Assembly: GCA_900548905.1 (NCBI GenBank)
Contig: URMK01000012.1
Location: 61,528-125,527 of the forward strand
Direction: 5' to 3'
DNA: 64,000 nucleotides
Source: an uncultured Lachnospiraceae bacterium
GTDB lineage: Bacteria > Bacillota > Clostridia > Lachnospirales > Lachnospiraceae
The notes under the pieces are model-generated. The model had not been told where the DNA came from and made no database searches. It saw only the letters and a list, made by a program, of their open reading frames with translations. The translations under genes and the position numbers were made by a program. The number at the start of each line of letters is the position of its first letter. Position 1 is the stretch's first letter. Shown piece by piece: positions 36,071 through 44,568 of the stretch.

Positions 36071-36787
36071 ATGGAAGAAAATTGGGAAAAACTGAAAAAA
36101 ATAATTGATAAGACGGATAATATTGTGTTCTTCGGAGGGGCGGGCGTGTCCACGGAGAGCGGGATTCCCGATTTCAGGAGCGTGGACGGGTTATATAACC
36201 TGAAATACGAATACCCGCCGGAAACCATTCTGAGCCATACCTTTTACCGGAGAAATCCGGAGGAATTTTTCCGGTTCTACCGGGATAAGATGCTCTGCCT
36301 GAATGCCTTGCCCAACCCTGCCCACAGGAAGCTGGCGCAGTGGGAAGAGGAAGGGAAGCTTAAGGCGGTGGTGACCCAGAATATCGACGGTCTGCATCAG
36401 CAGGCCGGAAGCAAAAACGTGCTGGAGCTCCACGGAAGCGTATTGCGCAATTATTGTGAAAGCTGTCACAGGTTTTATGATGCTTCGTATATCCTGCATT
36501 CCCAGGGCGTGCCCAGATGCAGCTGCGGAGGCTGTATCAAGCCGGATGTTGTGCTTTACGAAGAGGGGTTGGATGATGGGATCCTCACCCGGGCGGCGGA
36601 ATATATCAGCCGGGCGGACGTGCTGCTTATCGGCGGGACCTCCCTCGCGGTATATCCTGCGGCGGGCCTGATAGACTATTACCGTGGAAACAAGCTGGTG
36701 CTGGTGAACAAAACGCCTACTCCAAGGGATAAAGAGGCGGATCTTGTGGTTCAGGGCAGTATCGGGGAAATTTTAGCAAGGCTGTAA
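36071..36787 (+). CDS. cobB: NAD-dependent protein deacylase, sirtuin
   Basis: A 238-residue Sir2 enzyme that removes acyl groups from protein lysines using NAD. It has the NAD motif FFGGAGVSTESGIPDFRS, TQNIDGLHQQAG and the catalytic His121 in LELHGS. Zinc cysteines lie in YCESCHRF and CSCGGC. The length matches bacterial class U/M sirtuins. The ATG at 36071 has GAGGAGAGG upstream; the frame is open for 71 more codons, but these cross a terminator-like hairpin and are unlikely to be coding. Confidence 0.95.
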   Translation: MEENWEKLKKIIDKTDNIVFFGGAGVSTESGIPDFRSVDGLYNLKYEYPPETILSHTFYRRNPEEFFRFYRDKMLCLNALPNPAHRKLAQWEEEGKLKAVVTQNIDGLHQQAGSKNVLELHGSVLRNYCESCHRFYDASYILHSQGVPRCSCGGCIKPDVVLYEEGLDDGILTRAAEYISRADVLLIGGTSLAVYPAAGLIDYYRGNKLVLVNKTPTPRDKEADLVVQGSIGEILARL

Positions 36788-36896
36788 ACGTCCGTGCCCG
36801 GTTCACCGGGCAGCACCATATATGAAAACAGCCGGGCCGAATGGCCATCCGTACTGTGGAACGAAGCTTTCACAGCAAAGAACAGGAGTGACGGAA

Positions 36897-37079
36897 ATGG
36901 ATATCCAGGTTGGAAATATCGTAAAGTTGAAAAAACAGCATCCCTGCGGCAGCAGGGAATGGGAGGTACTGCGCATCGGGGCGGATTTCCGGCTGAAATG
37001 CATGGGCTGCGGCCATCAGATTATGGTTCCAAGGAAGCTTGTGGAAAAAAACGTCAGGGAAATCCGAGAAAAGGCTTGA
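36897..37079 (+). CDS. DUF951 small protein
   Basis: A 60-residue protein starting MDIQVGNIVKLKKQHPCGS, the DUF951 family found in Firmicutes directly before rpsF. It carries cysteines in HPCGS and CMGCGH that could bind a metal, and a basic C-terminus. AGGAG lies before the ATG at 36897. The function is unknown; the family is thought to be DNA-binding because the fold resembles small nucleic-acid-binding barrels, which is inference. Confidence 0.88.
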   Translation: MDIQVGNIVKLKKQHPCGSREWEVLRIGADFRLKCMGCGHQIMVPRKLVEKNVREIREKA

Positions 37080-37173
37080 AATCACAGGTTTTTTGTGGTA
37101 TTATTTTACTCCGTGATATATTAATTTCCTTGCTCCCGAAAAGGGGGCCAGAGACCAAAAGGAGGTAACTAGC

Positions 37174-37464
37174 ATGAGCAAATATGAATTAACATTTGTT
37201 GTGAATGCGAAAATCGAAGACGACGAAAGAGCGGCAGTTGTTGACAAATGCAAGGCTCTGATCGAAAGATTCGGCGGCACAATTACAAACGTTGATGAGT
37301 GGGGTAAGAGAAGACTGGCTTACGAAATCCAGAAAATGAAAGAAGGCTTCTATTACATCGTTCAGTTCGACGCACCGACTTCCGCACCTGCGGAAATCGA
37401 AAGCCGTATTCGCATTATGGACAACGTTATGAGATATTTAGTTGTGAAGCGCGAAGAAGCATAA
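37174..37464 (+). CDS. rpsF: 30S ribosomal protein S6
   Basis: A 96-residue ribosomal protein that binds 16S rRNA with S18 on the 30S platform. The sequence MSKYELTFVVNAKIEDDERA and the motif DEWGKRRLAYEIQKMKEGFY are those of bS6. AAAGGAGGTAACTAGC precedes the ATG. It heads the conserved rpsF-ssb-rpsR operon. Confidence 0.98.
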   Translation: MSKYELTFVVNAKIEDDERAAVVDKCKALIERFGGTITNVDEWGKRRLAYEIQKMKEGFYYIVQFDAPTSAPAEIESRIRIMDNVMRYLVVKREEA

Positions 37465-37518
37465 TCAGGCGCTTTCCTGAATGTGTACTGAGGATGCATT
37501 CGCAGTACAGGAGGTAAT

Positions 37519-37962
37519 ATGAATAAAGTAATTCTTATGGGACGTTTGACAAGAGATCCTGAAGTGAGATATTCCCAGGGAGAGAGCGCAACGGCAATTG
37601 CCAGATATACCCTGGCGGTGGACAGAAGGTTCAACCGCAATAATGACGAGAACTCAGCTGATTTTATCGGATGCGTGGCATTCGGAAGAAGTGCTGAATT
37701 TGCAGAGAAATATCTGCGCAAAGGGACAAAGGTCGTTGTAACAGGACGTATTCAGACTGGCAGCTACACGAACAAGGATGGTGTTAAGGTTTACACCACG
37801 GATGTTGTTGTGGAAGACCAGGAGTTTGCTGAAAGCAAGAACGCTGCGGCCAGTAACGACGGGGGTTATTCCGCACCGGTATCCAGGCCTGAACCCAGCG
37901 CACCCGGCGATGGTTTCATGAATATTCCGGATGGAATTGACGAGGAACTGCCGTTTAATTAA
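37519..37962 (+). CDS. ssb: Single-stranded DNA-binding protein
   Basis: A 147-residue SSB. The OB fold (about 1-105) opens MNKVILMGRLTRDPEVRYSQ, and a flexible linker follows. The acidic tip DEELPFN recruits repair and replication partners. It lies between rpsF and rpsR as in most Firmicutes. Confidence 0.98.
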   Translation: MNKVILMGRLTRDPEVRYSQGESATAIARYTLAVDRRFNRNNDENSADFIGCVAFGRSAEFAEKYLRKGTKVVVTGRIQTGSYTNKDGVKVYTTDVVVEDQEFAESKNAAASNDGGYSAPVSRPEPSAPGDGFMNIPDGIDEELPFN

Positions 37963-37989
37963 TGTGATTTTCAGATAGGAGGCAATACT

Positions 37990-38253
37990 ATGGCTTTTAA
38001 TAGAGCAGAGAGATCTGATTCTCCGATGAAGAGAAGAGGCGGTATGCGCAGAAGAAAAAAAGTTTGCGTATTCTGCGGAAAAGATAATACTATCGATTAC
38101 AAGGATGTAAATAAATTAAAAAGATATGTTTCCGAGAGAGGGAAAATCCTTCCCAGAAGAATCACCGGAAACTGTGCAAAGCATCAGAGAGCGCTTACCG
38201 TTGCTATCAAGCGCGCAAGACACCTTGCCTTGATGCCTTACGTAGCAGATTAA
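37990..38253 (+). CDS. rpsR: 30S ribosomal protein S18
   Basis: An 87-residue bS18 with MKRRGGMRRRKKVCVFCG, RRITGNCAKHQRAL and the C-terminal RARHLALMPYVAD. It has a CxxC (VCVFCG), as in the zinc-ligand type. TAGGAGG lies before the ATG. A short copy of its 3' end follows at 38285. Confidence 0.98.
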   Translation: MAFNRAERSDSPMKRRGGMRRRKKVCVFCGKDNTIDYKDVNKLKRYVSERGKILPRRITGNCAKHQRALTVAIKRARHLALMPYVAD

Positions 38254-38302
38254 GTAGTGCGGCAAAGTGCTTTTGCACCATTGACTTGATGCCTTACGCA
38301 GC
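38229..38302. repeat. Partial duplication of the rpsR 3' end
   Basis: CTTGATGCCTTACGTAGCA (38229) recurs with one change at 38285. The second copy would read LMPYAA and a stop. The 56-base offset suggests a small tandem duplication after rpsR. Between the copies lies a GTGC-TTTT-GCAC hairpin. Confidence 0.6.
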
Positions 38303-38318
38303 ATAATATGTTAAAGTC

Positions 38319-38354
38319 GGACTGGCTGTCCTGAGGGGCGGCCGGTCTTTTTTT
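38319..38354 (+). terminator. Terminator of the rpsF-ssb-rpsR operon
   Basis: GACTGGC pairs with GCCGGTC (one G-U pair) around a 14-base loop, followed by a run of eight T. Confidence 0.75.
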
Positions 38355-38410
38355 GTCGGGAAACGGAAAAAGTACGGATTTACCGTCGTTCGTCAACCCG
38401 ATGAAAAGTG

Positions 38411-38439
38411 TGGCAATCCTCATTAAAAAATGGTATAAT
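38411..38439 (+). promoter_or_regulatory. Promoter of the gdpP-rplI-dnaB operon
   Basis: TGGCAA (38411-38416), a 17-bp spacer, TATAAT (38434-38439). The transcript would have a leader of about 145 bases before the gdpP start. Confidence 0.65.
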
Positions 38440-38592
38440 ATCAAAGATATGTATTTCCGGGCGGGGGTCCGGGATATGATAAGCATAGGTAACTGTGAAG
38501 GTATGGAACGGTTACAGGCGTATAATGTTCAGGCGATGGATGGACCGGGTGGTACCGGCCTGGACCGGCTCGTACTACGGATGAGGATAGGT

Positions 38593-40644
38593 ATGAAGAA
38601 AAGAGTCAGACTAAAGGGAAGGCTGAAGATATATATGCAGATTTCCATGTATCTTGGCCTTTTGCTTTTATTAGTGGATATTGGAATTTATTTTCTGGAT
38701 AAGCGGGCAGGGTTTCTCATTACCTGTTTTCTTGTGTTCTACTTTGCAATGATTCTGTATCTGATGCTGTATAACAGGCCCATTATCATTAATGAGCTGG
38801 TCAGTTTTGCCACGCAGTACGGGCAGATACAGAAGGAGCTGCTTCGGGAGCTTTCAATCCCTTACGCTTTATTGGACGAAGACGGAAAGATAGTATGGAA
38901 TAATAATGCATTCGGCAGGGCGATACATAATGAGAAAGCCCAGCGCAGATCCGTTACCTCCTTTTTTTCTTCGGTGACTAAGGACAGGCTGCCTTCGGAA
39001 GAGGAAGGCATTGCAGAATTCGAAATTTCCTATGAGGAAAGCGAATATATTGCCAAATTCACCAGAATATCCCTCCGGGAAATGGCGGATGACAGCGATA
39101 TAATCGGGGAAGAAGATTACAGGGGATGTCTGTATGCCATGTATCTTTTTGATGAGACGGCATTGAAGATTGCCCTTCGGGAAAATGATGATCAGTCTTT
39201 GGCTGTAGGCATGATTTATCTGGATAATTATGAGGAAGCGCTGGAAAGCGTGGAGGAGGTAAGGAGATCCCTTCTCATGGCTCTCATTGACAGGAAAGTA
39301 AATAAGTACATTTCCGGTTTTGACGGAATCTGCAAGAAGATAGAAAAGGACAAGTATCTGGCGGTGCTGCGCAAGAAAGCGGTGTTCCAGATGAGTGAAA
39401 AGCGTTTCGAACTGCTGGAGGATGTGAAGACCGTAAACATCGGAAATGAGATGGCGGTCACCATCAGCATCGGCGTGGGGCTGGACGGGCTGAGTTATTC
39501 CCAGAATTATGAATTTGCCAGGACAGCCATTGACCTGGCGCTGGGACGGGGAGGCGATCAGGGGGTGGTAAAGACACCCGAGCAGATCAGCTATTACGGC
39601 GGAAAGAGCCAGCAGGTGGAGAAAAACACCCGCGTAAAGGCCCGTGTAAAGGCCCATGCCCTCAGGGAAATCATCACCAGCAAGGACCGGGTCCTGATTA
39701 TGGGGCATCAAATCGGAGATGTGGACAGTTTCGGCGCGGCGATCGGTATTTACCGGATTGCCAGGACGCTGGACCGCAAAGCCCAGATTGTTATAAACGA
39801 AATCACCACCTCTGTACAGCCTTTGATTGAAATGTTCCAGAACAGCCAGGAGTATGAACCGGATATGTTCCTGAAGAGCCAGCAGGCGCTGGAGACGGCC
39901 GGGAACAATACCGTACTGGTGGTAGTGGATGTGAACAAGCCAAGCATTACAGAATGCCCGGAACTGCTTAAGGTGTGTAAATCCATTGTGGTGCTGGATC
40001 ATCACAGACAGGGAACGGAAACCATTGAAAATGCCACGCTTTCTTATGTGGAGGCCTACGCTTCCTCCACCTGTGAAATGGTTTCGGAAATATTACAGTA
40101 TATCAATGACGGTGTACGTATTAAAGGCGAAGAAGCTGACTGCATGTACTCCGGCATCATGATAGATACCAATAATTTTATGACCAAGACTGGAGTGCGT
40201 ACCTTTGAAGCGGCGGCTTTCCTGAGAAGGAATGGGGCGGATGTAACGAGGGTCAGGAAGCTGTTCCGGGAAAACGCGGCGGAATATAAGGCCAAGGCGG
40301 ATGCAGTGGGACAGGCGGAAATCTACCGTAATGATTATGCCATTTCCCTCTGCCGCAGCGAAGGAATCCAGAGCCCTACTATCGTGGGGGCGCAGGCGGC
40401 CAATGAGCTTCTCAATATCAGGGGGATCAAGGCGAGTTTTGTGCTGACGGAATACCAGGGCCGGATTTATATCAGCGCCCGTTCGATTGATGAGGTCAAT
40501 GTACAGGTAATCATGGAACGGATGGGAGGCGGCGGCCATATGAATGTAGCCGGCTGTCAGGTGGACAATTCGGAGCCCGGAGTCGTTATTGGTACAATAA
40601 AAGGTACATTGGATAAAATGATAGAGGAAGGTGAACTGAAATAA
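38593..40644 (+). CDS. gdpP: Cyclic-di-AMP phosphodiesterase GdpP
   Basis: A 683-residue membrane enzyme that degrades c-di-AMP and so controls potassium and wall homeostasis. Two N-terminal helices (about 14-57) are followed by a PAS domain, a degenerate GGDEF domain (about 190-330) and DHH/DHHA1 catalytic domains. The latter have GHQIGDVDSFGAA, DVNKPS, VLDHHRQ and GGGGHMNVAGCQ. The ATG at 38593 has GAGG six bases upstream and gives the usual family length. Its stop overlaps rplI (TAATG). Confidence 0.96.
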   Translation: MKKRVRLKGRLKIYMQISMYLGLLLLLVDIGIYFLDKRAGFLITCFLVFYFAMILYLMLYNRPIIINELVSFATQYGQIQKELLRELSIPYALLDEDGKIVWNNNAFGRAIHNEKAQRRSVTSFFSSVTKDRLPSEEEGIAEFEISYEESEYIAKFTRISLREMADDSDIIGEEDYRGCLYAMYLFDETALKIALRENDDQSLAVGMIYLDNYEEALESVEEVRRSLLMALIDRKVNKYISGFDGICKKIEKDKYLAVLRKKAVFQMSEKRFELLEDVKTVNIGNEMAVTISIGVGLDGLSYSQNYEFARTAIDLALGRGGDQGVVKTPEQISYYGGKSQQVEKNTRVKARVKAHALREIITSKDRVLIMGHQIGDVDSFGAAIGIYRIARTLDRKAQIVINEITTSVQPLIEMFQNSQEYEPDMFLKSQQALETAGNNTVLVVVDVNKPSITECPELLKVCKSIVVLDHHRQGTETIENATLSYVEAYASSTCEMVSEILQYINDGVRIKGEEADCMYSGIMIDTNNFMTKTGVRTFEAAAFLRRNGADVTRVRKLFRENAAEYKAKADAVGQAEIYRNDYAISLCRSEGIQSPTIVGAQAANELLNIRGIKASFVLTEYQGRIYISARSIDEVNVQVIMERMGGGGHMNVAGCQVDNSEPGVVIGTIKGTLDKMIEEGELK

Positions 40645-41087
40645 TGAAAGTGATATTATTGGATGATGTAAAAGCCCTGGGTAAAAAAGGGGAAATCGTA
40701 AATGTGAATGACGGCTATGCCCGTAATTTTATTCTGCCCAAAAAGCTGGGTCTGGAGGCCAATACCAAGAACCTGAACGATCTGAAGCTGCAGAATGCCA
40801 ATGAAGAGAAGAAGGCAAAGGAAATACTGGAGGCCGCACAGGCTTTTGCCAAAGAACTGGAAAGCAAAGCCGTGGTGATTAAGATGAAGGCCGGCGAGGG
40901 CGGAAGGGTATTTGGCTCCGTATCCTCCAAGGAAATTGCCACCGCATTCAAGGAGCAGTGCGACGTGGATATTGACAAGAAGAAAATTCAGCTGACTGAT
41001 GCGATTAAGGCATTCGGCACCTATGATGTGCCCGTAAGGCTACATCAGAAGGTGACAGGTACACTGAAGGTTAAAGTGGAAGAATAA
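40644..41087 (+). CDS. rplI: 50S ribosomal protein L9
   Basis: A 147-residue bL9. It opens MKVILLDDVKALGKKGEIVN, then VNDGYARNFILPKKLG. The start overlaps the gdpP stop by one base. The gdpP-rplI-dnaB order is conserved in Firmicutes. Confidence 0.98.
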   Translation: MKVILLDDVKALGKKGEIVNVNDGYARNFILPKKLGLEANTKNLNDLKLQNANEEKKAKEILEAAQAFAKELESKAVVIKMKAGEGGRVFGSVSSKEIATAFKEQCDVDIDKKKIQLTDAIKAFGTYDVPVRLHQKVTGTLKVKVEE

Positions 41088-41100
41088 GAAGGAATTATCA

Positions 41101-42441
41101 ATGGCATCGATGGATGAGGCTATTTTAAAAAGAGTATTGCCCCATAGTTTGGAAGCGGAGCAATCCGTAATCGGTTCCATGATAATGGACAGAGAAGCGA
41201 TTGTTGTCGCATCCGAATTGATATGCGGAGAAGATTTCTATAATAAGTCCTACGGAGTGCTTTTTGATTCCATGGTGGAATTGAACGACCAGGGACAGCC
41301 GGTGGATTTGGTGACTCTGCAGAACCGGCTCAAGGAGAAGGACGTGCCTCCGGAGATCAGCAGCCTGGAATTTATCCGGGATCTGATTACGGCGGTGCCA
41401 ACCTCTGCCAATATTAAATATTATACCAATATTGTGGCGGAAAAAGCCATGCTGCGCCGGCTGATACGGCTGATGGAGGAAATCGCCAACAACTGCTATG
41501 CAGGCAAGGATAGTATGGAAGTCATCATGGAGGAGACGGAAAAGAAGGTATTTAACCTTGTCCAGAGGAGAAGTACCGGAGATTATGTGCCTATCCGCGA
41601 AGTGGTTATGAACGCCATGGATAAGATCGAGAAAGCCTCCCACAACAGCGGGGGTGTAACCGGTATTGCCACAGGCTTTATTGATTTGGATTACCGTACC
41701 GCGGGCATGCAGCCTTCGGATTTGGTCCTTATCGCGGCAAGGCCGTCCATGGGTAAGACGGCATTCGTTTTGAATATCGCCCAGTATGTGGCTTTCCATT
41801 CCAGTGAGTGTGTCGCCATATTCAGTCTGGAAATGAGTAAGGAACAGTTGGTAAACCGTCTGTTCGCCATGGAGTCCAAGGTGGATTCCCAGCATCTGCG
41901 TACCGGTAACCTTTCCGATATGGAGTGGGAAAAACTGATAGAAAGCGCAGGCATGATCGGGCAGTCCAAGCTCATCATTGATGATACCCCCGGTATCAGT
42001 ATTGCGGATATGCGTTCCAAATGCCGTAAATTCAAGCTGGAAATGGATCTGAAGATGATTATTATCGACTACCTTCAGCTGATGTCAGGAAGCGGCAGAG
42101 GGACGGATTCCCGGCAGCAGGAGATATCGGATATCTCCCGTTCCCTGAAGTCATTGGCAAGAGAACTGCAGGTGCCCGTGCTGGCATTATCCCAGCTGAG
42201 CCGTGCAGTGGAGCAGAGGCCGGATCACAGGCCCATGCTTTCCGATTTGCGTGAGTCCGGAGCTATAGAGCAGGATGCCGACGTGGTTATGTTCATTTAT
42301 CGTGACGATTATTATAATCCGGATACGGAGAAGAAGGGAATCGCGGAAATCAACATTGCCAAGCAGAGAAACGGCCCTATCGGAACGATAGATCTGGTAT
42401 GGCTTCCTGAGTTTACCAAGTTTGCCAATCTGCAGAAATAA
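41101..42441 (+). CDS. dnaB: Replicative DNA helicase
   Basis: A 446-residue hexameric helicase that unwinds DNA at the fork. The N-terminal collar domain (about 8-110, LPHSLEAEQSVIGSMI) is followed by a RecA-like motor (about 180-440). The motor has Walker A ARPSMGKTAF, Walker B MIIIDYLQLM and the loop QLSRAVEQRPDHRPML. No intein is present. It is last in the gdpP-rplI-dnaB operon. Confidence 0.98.
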   Translation: MASMDEAILKRVLPHSLEAEQSVIGSMIMDREAIVVASELICGEDFYNKSYGVLFDSMVELNDQGQPVDLVTLQNRLKEKDVPPEISSLEFIRDLITAVPTSANIKYYTNIVAEKAMLRRLIRLMEEIANNCYAGKDSMEVIMEETEKKVFNLVQRRSTGDYVPIREVVMNAMDKIEKASHNSGGVTGIATGFIDLDYRTAGMQPSDLVLIAARPSMGKTAFVLNIAQYVAFHSSECVAIFSLEMSKEQLVNRLFAMESKVDSQHLRTGNLSDMEWEKLIESAGMIGQSKLIIDDTPGISIADMRSKCRKFKLEMDLKMIIIDYLQLMSGSGRGTDSRQQEISDISRSLKSLARELQVPVLALSQLSRAVEQRPDHRPMLSDLRESGAIEQDADVVMFIYRDDYYNPDTEKKGIAEINIAKQRNGPIGTIDLVWLPEFTKFANLQK

Positions 42442-42474
42442 GCCCGTACAACATAATATGCATACACTTACAAA

Positions 42475-42510
42475 AGAGAACACGCGAATACGCAGAGGTT
42501 CTCTTTTTTT
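42475..42510 (+). terminator. Terminator after dnaB
   Basis: AGAGAAC pairs with GTTCTCT around a 16-base loop, followed by seven T. Confidence 0.85.
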
Positions 42511-42531
42511 ATCCATAAAATAAATAACGCA

Positions 42532-42597
42532 AACTTCACAGGTGCCAAATGGCCCGCAGCCAGCGGGCGGAGGGCCATTTGGCACCCGTGAAGTTTG
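42532..42597. repeat. 66-bp near-perfect palindrome, short member of the hairpin family
   Basis: Two 26-base arms (CAAACTTCACAGGTGCCAAA inward) differ at one position and enclose a small CCCGC-AGCCA-GCGGG hairpin. Its reverse complement matches the right end of the 32158 element over about 48 bases. It lies just after the dnaB terminator. Confidence 0.8.
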
Positions 42598-42645
42598 AGC
42601 AAATAATAACAGGAAGTGCCGCCCGGCGGCAGACAGGAGGAGATC

Positions 42646-43437
42646 ATGGGAAATAAAAAAGAAAACGGCAAGGTGGTTTTGCTGAAAGAGGAAAGAGGAG
42701 GCAAGAAGGAGGATGACACTTCGGTAAAAAATAGAAGCGGGGAGGAAAAAGGGCAGGAACCGGAAAAGGATATGTTCCTGATATCGGAAACGGCAAAGCT
42801 GGTTGGCGTGGAAAGCCATGTGCTGCGTTATTGGGAAGAGGAACTCAAGCTGCCTATACGCAGAAATGATCTGGGGCATCGGTACTACACGAAAGAGGAT
42901 GTGGATCAGTTCAAGGAAATCAAGAAGCTGAAGGAGCAGGGTCTTCAGTTGAAAGCCATACGCACGGTCCTGACGGACAGCAGCCTTCAGGTGATGGTCC
43001 CGCTCAGAGAACACAGCCAGGCAGCACGCAGTGTACAGGAGGAACTTGCGGAAACCGGAGGTCGTGAAATGCAGGATAAAGGCGCGCGTCTCCAACTGCT
43101 GCTTCACAGCCTGATATCCCAGGCCGTAAGGGAAAATAACGAAGAGCTTACCAGAGAAATCAAAGAGACAATCATGAAGGAAATGGACTACCAGTTCCGC
43201 GTACAGGAAGAAGAAAACGAACACCGTGAGCAATTGAGAATCGACAGGGAGGAAGAGCACTATCGAAAACTGGACGAGCTTATCAGACAGCGCAGTAAAA
43301 AAAGGCTGACCGCCAGAGAAAAAAAAGAGCAAAAAAAGCAGGAGGAAGCAAATGCAGCTTCCGGTAAAGAAGCAAAGGATGCCGCACTCCGTGAGCCGTC
43401 ACTGCGTACAAAAAGAAAGAAGCATTCGTTCTTCTGA
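42646..43437 (+). CDS. MerR-family DNA-binding protein
   Basis: A 263-residue regulator. A Lys/Glu-rich leader (1-45) is followed by a MerR-type winged helix (about 46-115: FLISETAKLVGVESHVLRYW, then GHRYYTKEDVDQFKEI). After this come a helical region and a long charged coiled coil (about 170-250). No effector domain is seen. The ATG at 42646 has GGAGGAG upstream; a GTG 30 bases earlier is less likely. The gene follows dnaB in Lachnospiraceae-like order. Its target is unknown. Confidence 0.85.
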   Translation: MGNKKENGKVVLLKEERGGKKEDDTSVKNRSGEEKGQEPEKDMFLISETAKLVGVESHVLRYWEEELKLPIRRNDLGHRYYTKEDVDQFKEIKKLKEQGLQLKAIRTVLTDSSLQVMVPLREHSQAARSVQEELAETGGREMQDKGARLQLLLHSLISQAVRENNEELTREIKETIMKEMDYQFRVQEEENEHREQLRIDREEEHYRKLDELIRQRSKKRLTAREKKEQKKQEEANAASGKEAKDAALREPSLRTKRKKHSFF

Positions 43438-43450
43438 ATGCTTCTTTCCT
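43417..43450 (+). terminator. Terminator overlapping the end of the MerR gene
   Basis: AAGAAGCATTC and GAATGCTTCTT form a perfect 11-bp stem with an eight-base loop that contains the stop region, followed by a short TCCT. Confidence 0.6.
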
Positions 43451-43477
43451 GAATACTTCTTATGTGATTGTCCGGGA

Positions 43478-43648
43478 TTATTCCTCGGAGATAGCACCTG
43501 TAGGGCAAACGCCTGCACAAGAACCACAGGAGATACAGGTATCAGCGTCGATCACGTACTGAGAGTCTCCTGCAGAAATAGCGCCAACAGGACACTGTCC
43601 TTCACAGGTTCCGCAGCTTACACAAGAATCGTTAATTACATATGCCAT
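43478..43648 (-). CDS. 2[4Fe-4S] ferredoxin
   Basis: A 56-residue clostridial ferredoxin begun MAYVINDSCVSCGTCEGQCP and ending with GAISEE. It has both CxxCxxCxxxCP clusters (CVSCGTCEGQCP and CISCGSCAGVCP), each binding a [4Fe-4S] centre. It carries low-potential electrons for fermentation enzymes, possibly including reductive activation of the PflA radical SAM enzyme next door. AAAGGAGG lies before the ATG. It follows pflA by 129 bases on the same strand. Confidence 0.96.
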   Translation of the reverse strand: MAYVINDSCVSCGTCEGQCPVGAISAGDSQYVIDADTCISCGSCAGVCPTGAISEE

Positions 43649-43777
43649 AATGATATCCTCCTTTATGCTCTATTGATTATCATTACTTATTCTAATATAG
43701 AAAAGGAATTTGTACAAGATATTTTTTGTGAATAAACGGCGATTTCTTGTACTTTTTAAAGAACAAGTATACAGATT

Positions 43778-44563
43778 TTACAAAGAAGCCGGCTGCTGGT
43801 TCCGGCGGTCCTTGATTCCCTTTAAAATGGCCTGTTTTTTCAGGAGAAGCGTTGGCCTGTCCATAGGCGGTATGTCATCCAGGCGGTAAGGAATCCCCAG
43901 TTTTTCATACTTTGCTTTGCCCATGGTATGATAGGGGAGCACATCTAGGGCTTTCAGGTTGCTTAAACCCCCGATAAACCAGCCGAGCCTGTAAAGATAG
44001 GACTCATCGTCGGTGATGGTGGGAACTACCACATGCCGGATCCAGACCGGTATCTTTTTCTTATCCAGATACCAGGCAAATCGCAGGATATTGTCGTTGG
44101 GACAGCCGGTGAGATCTTTGTGGCATTTGGGATCGATATGCTTGATATCCAGCATTACCAGGTCCGTCAGGTCCATGAGAGTATTCAGCTTGTCCACCCA
44201 TTCTTTGTTGGAAGGCGTGAAGGGAATGCCGGAAGTGTCAATACAGGTATGAATATTTTCCTTTTTGGCCAGGGTAAACAGTTCAATCAGGAAATCCAGC
44301 TGAAGCAAAGGCTCTCCGCCGGTAACGGTAATTCCTCCGTCTTTATAAAAGCTTTTATTGCGTTCGTAACGCTCCATTATCCTGGCAGGGGAAACAGGAG
44401 TCCCTGCATTCACTTCCCAGGTGTCCGGATTATGGCAGTAGGCACAGCGCATCGGACAGCCCTGCAGGAATATGACAAAACGGACTCCCGGCCCGTCAAC
44501 AGTGCCGAAGCTTTCGATGGAATGTATGCGTCCCTGTATGTTGCTTGGTGTGTTTGCCTGCAT
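43778..44563 (-). CDS. pflA: Pyruvate formate-lyase activating enzyme
   Basis: A 261-residue radical SAM enzyme that puts the glycyl radical on pyruvate formate-lyase. The cluster motif is GCPMRCAYCHN (CxxxCxxC), preceded by IESFGTVDGPGVRFVIFLQG and followed by TVTGGEPLLQ, all typical of PflA. The ATG at 44563 lies five bases after the stop of the upstream HTH_42 gene; the longer open frame to 44794 overlaps that gene and is rejected. In this strain its target glycine is on a separate small protein (45987-46229). Confidence 0.95.
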   Translation of the reverse strand: MQANTPSNIQGRIHSIESFGTVDGPGVRFVIFLQGCPMRCAYCHNPDTWEVNAGTPVSPARIMERYERNKSFYKDGGITVTGGEPLLQLDFLIELFTLAKKENIHTCIDTSGIPFTPSNKEWVDKLNTLMDLTDLVMLDIKHIDPKCHKDLTGCPNDNILRFAWYLDKKKIPVWIRHVVVPTITDDESYLYRLGWFIGGLSNLKALDVLPYHTMGKAKYEKLGIPYRLDDIPPMDRPTLLLKKQAILKGIKDRRNQQPASL

Positions 44564-44568
44564 AATCG

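Noticed and set aside
38353..38592. N-terminal extension of GdpP by 80 codons
   Set aside because: It begins upstream of the likely promoter; the start at 38593 fits the family length.
38440..38592. c-di-AMP or other riboswitch in the gdpP leader
   Set aside because: Short palindromes are present, but I could not match any known riboswitch consensus.
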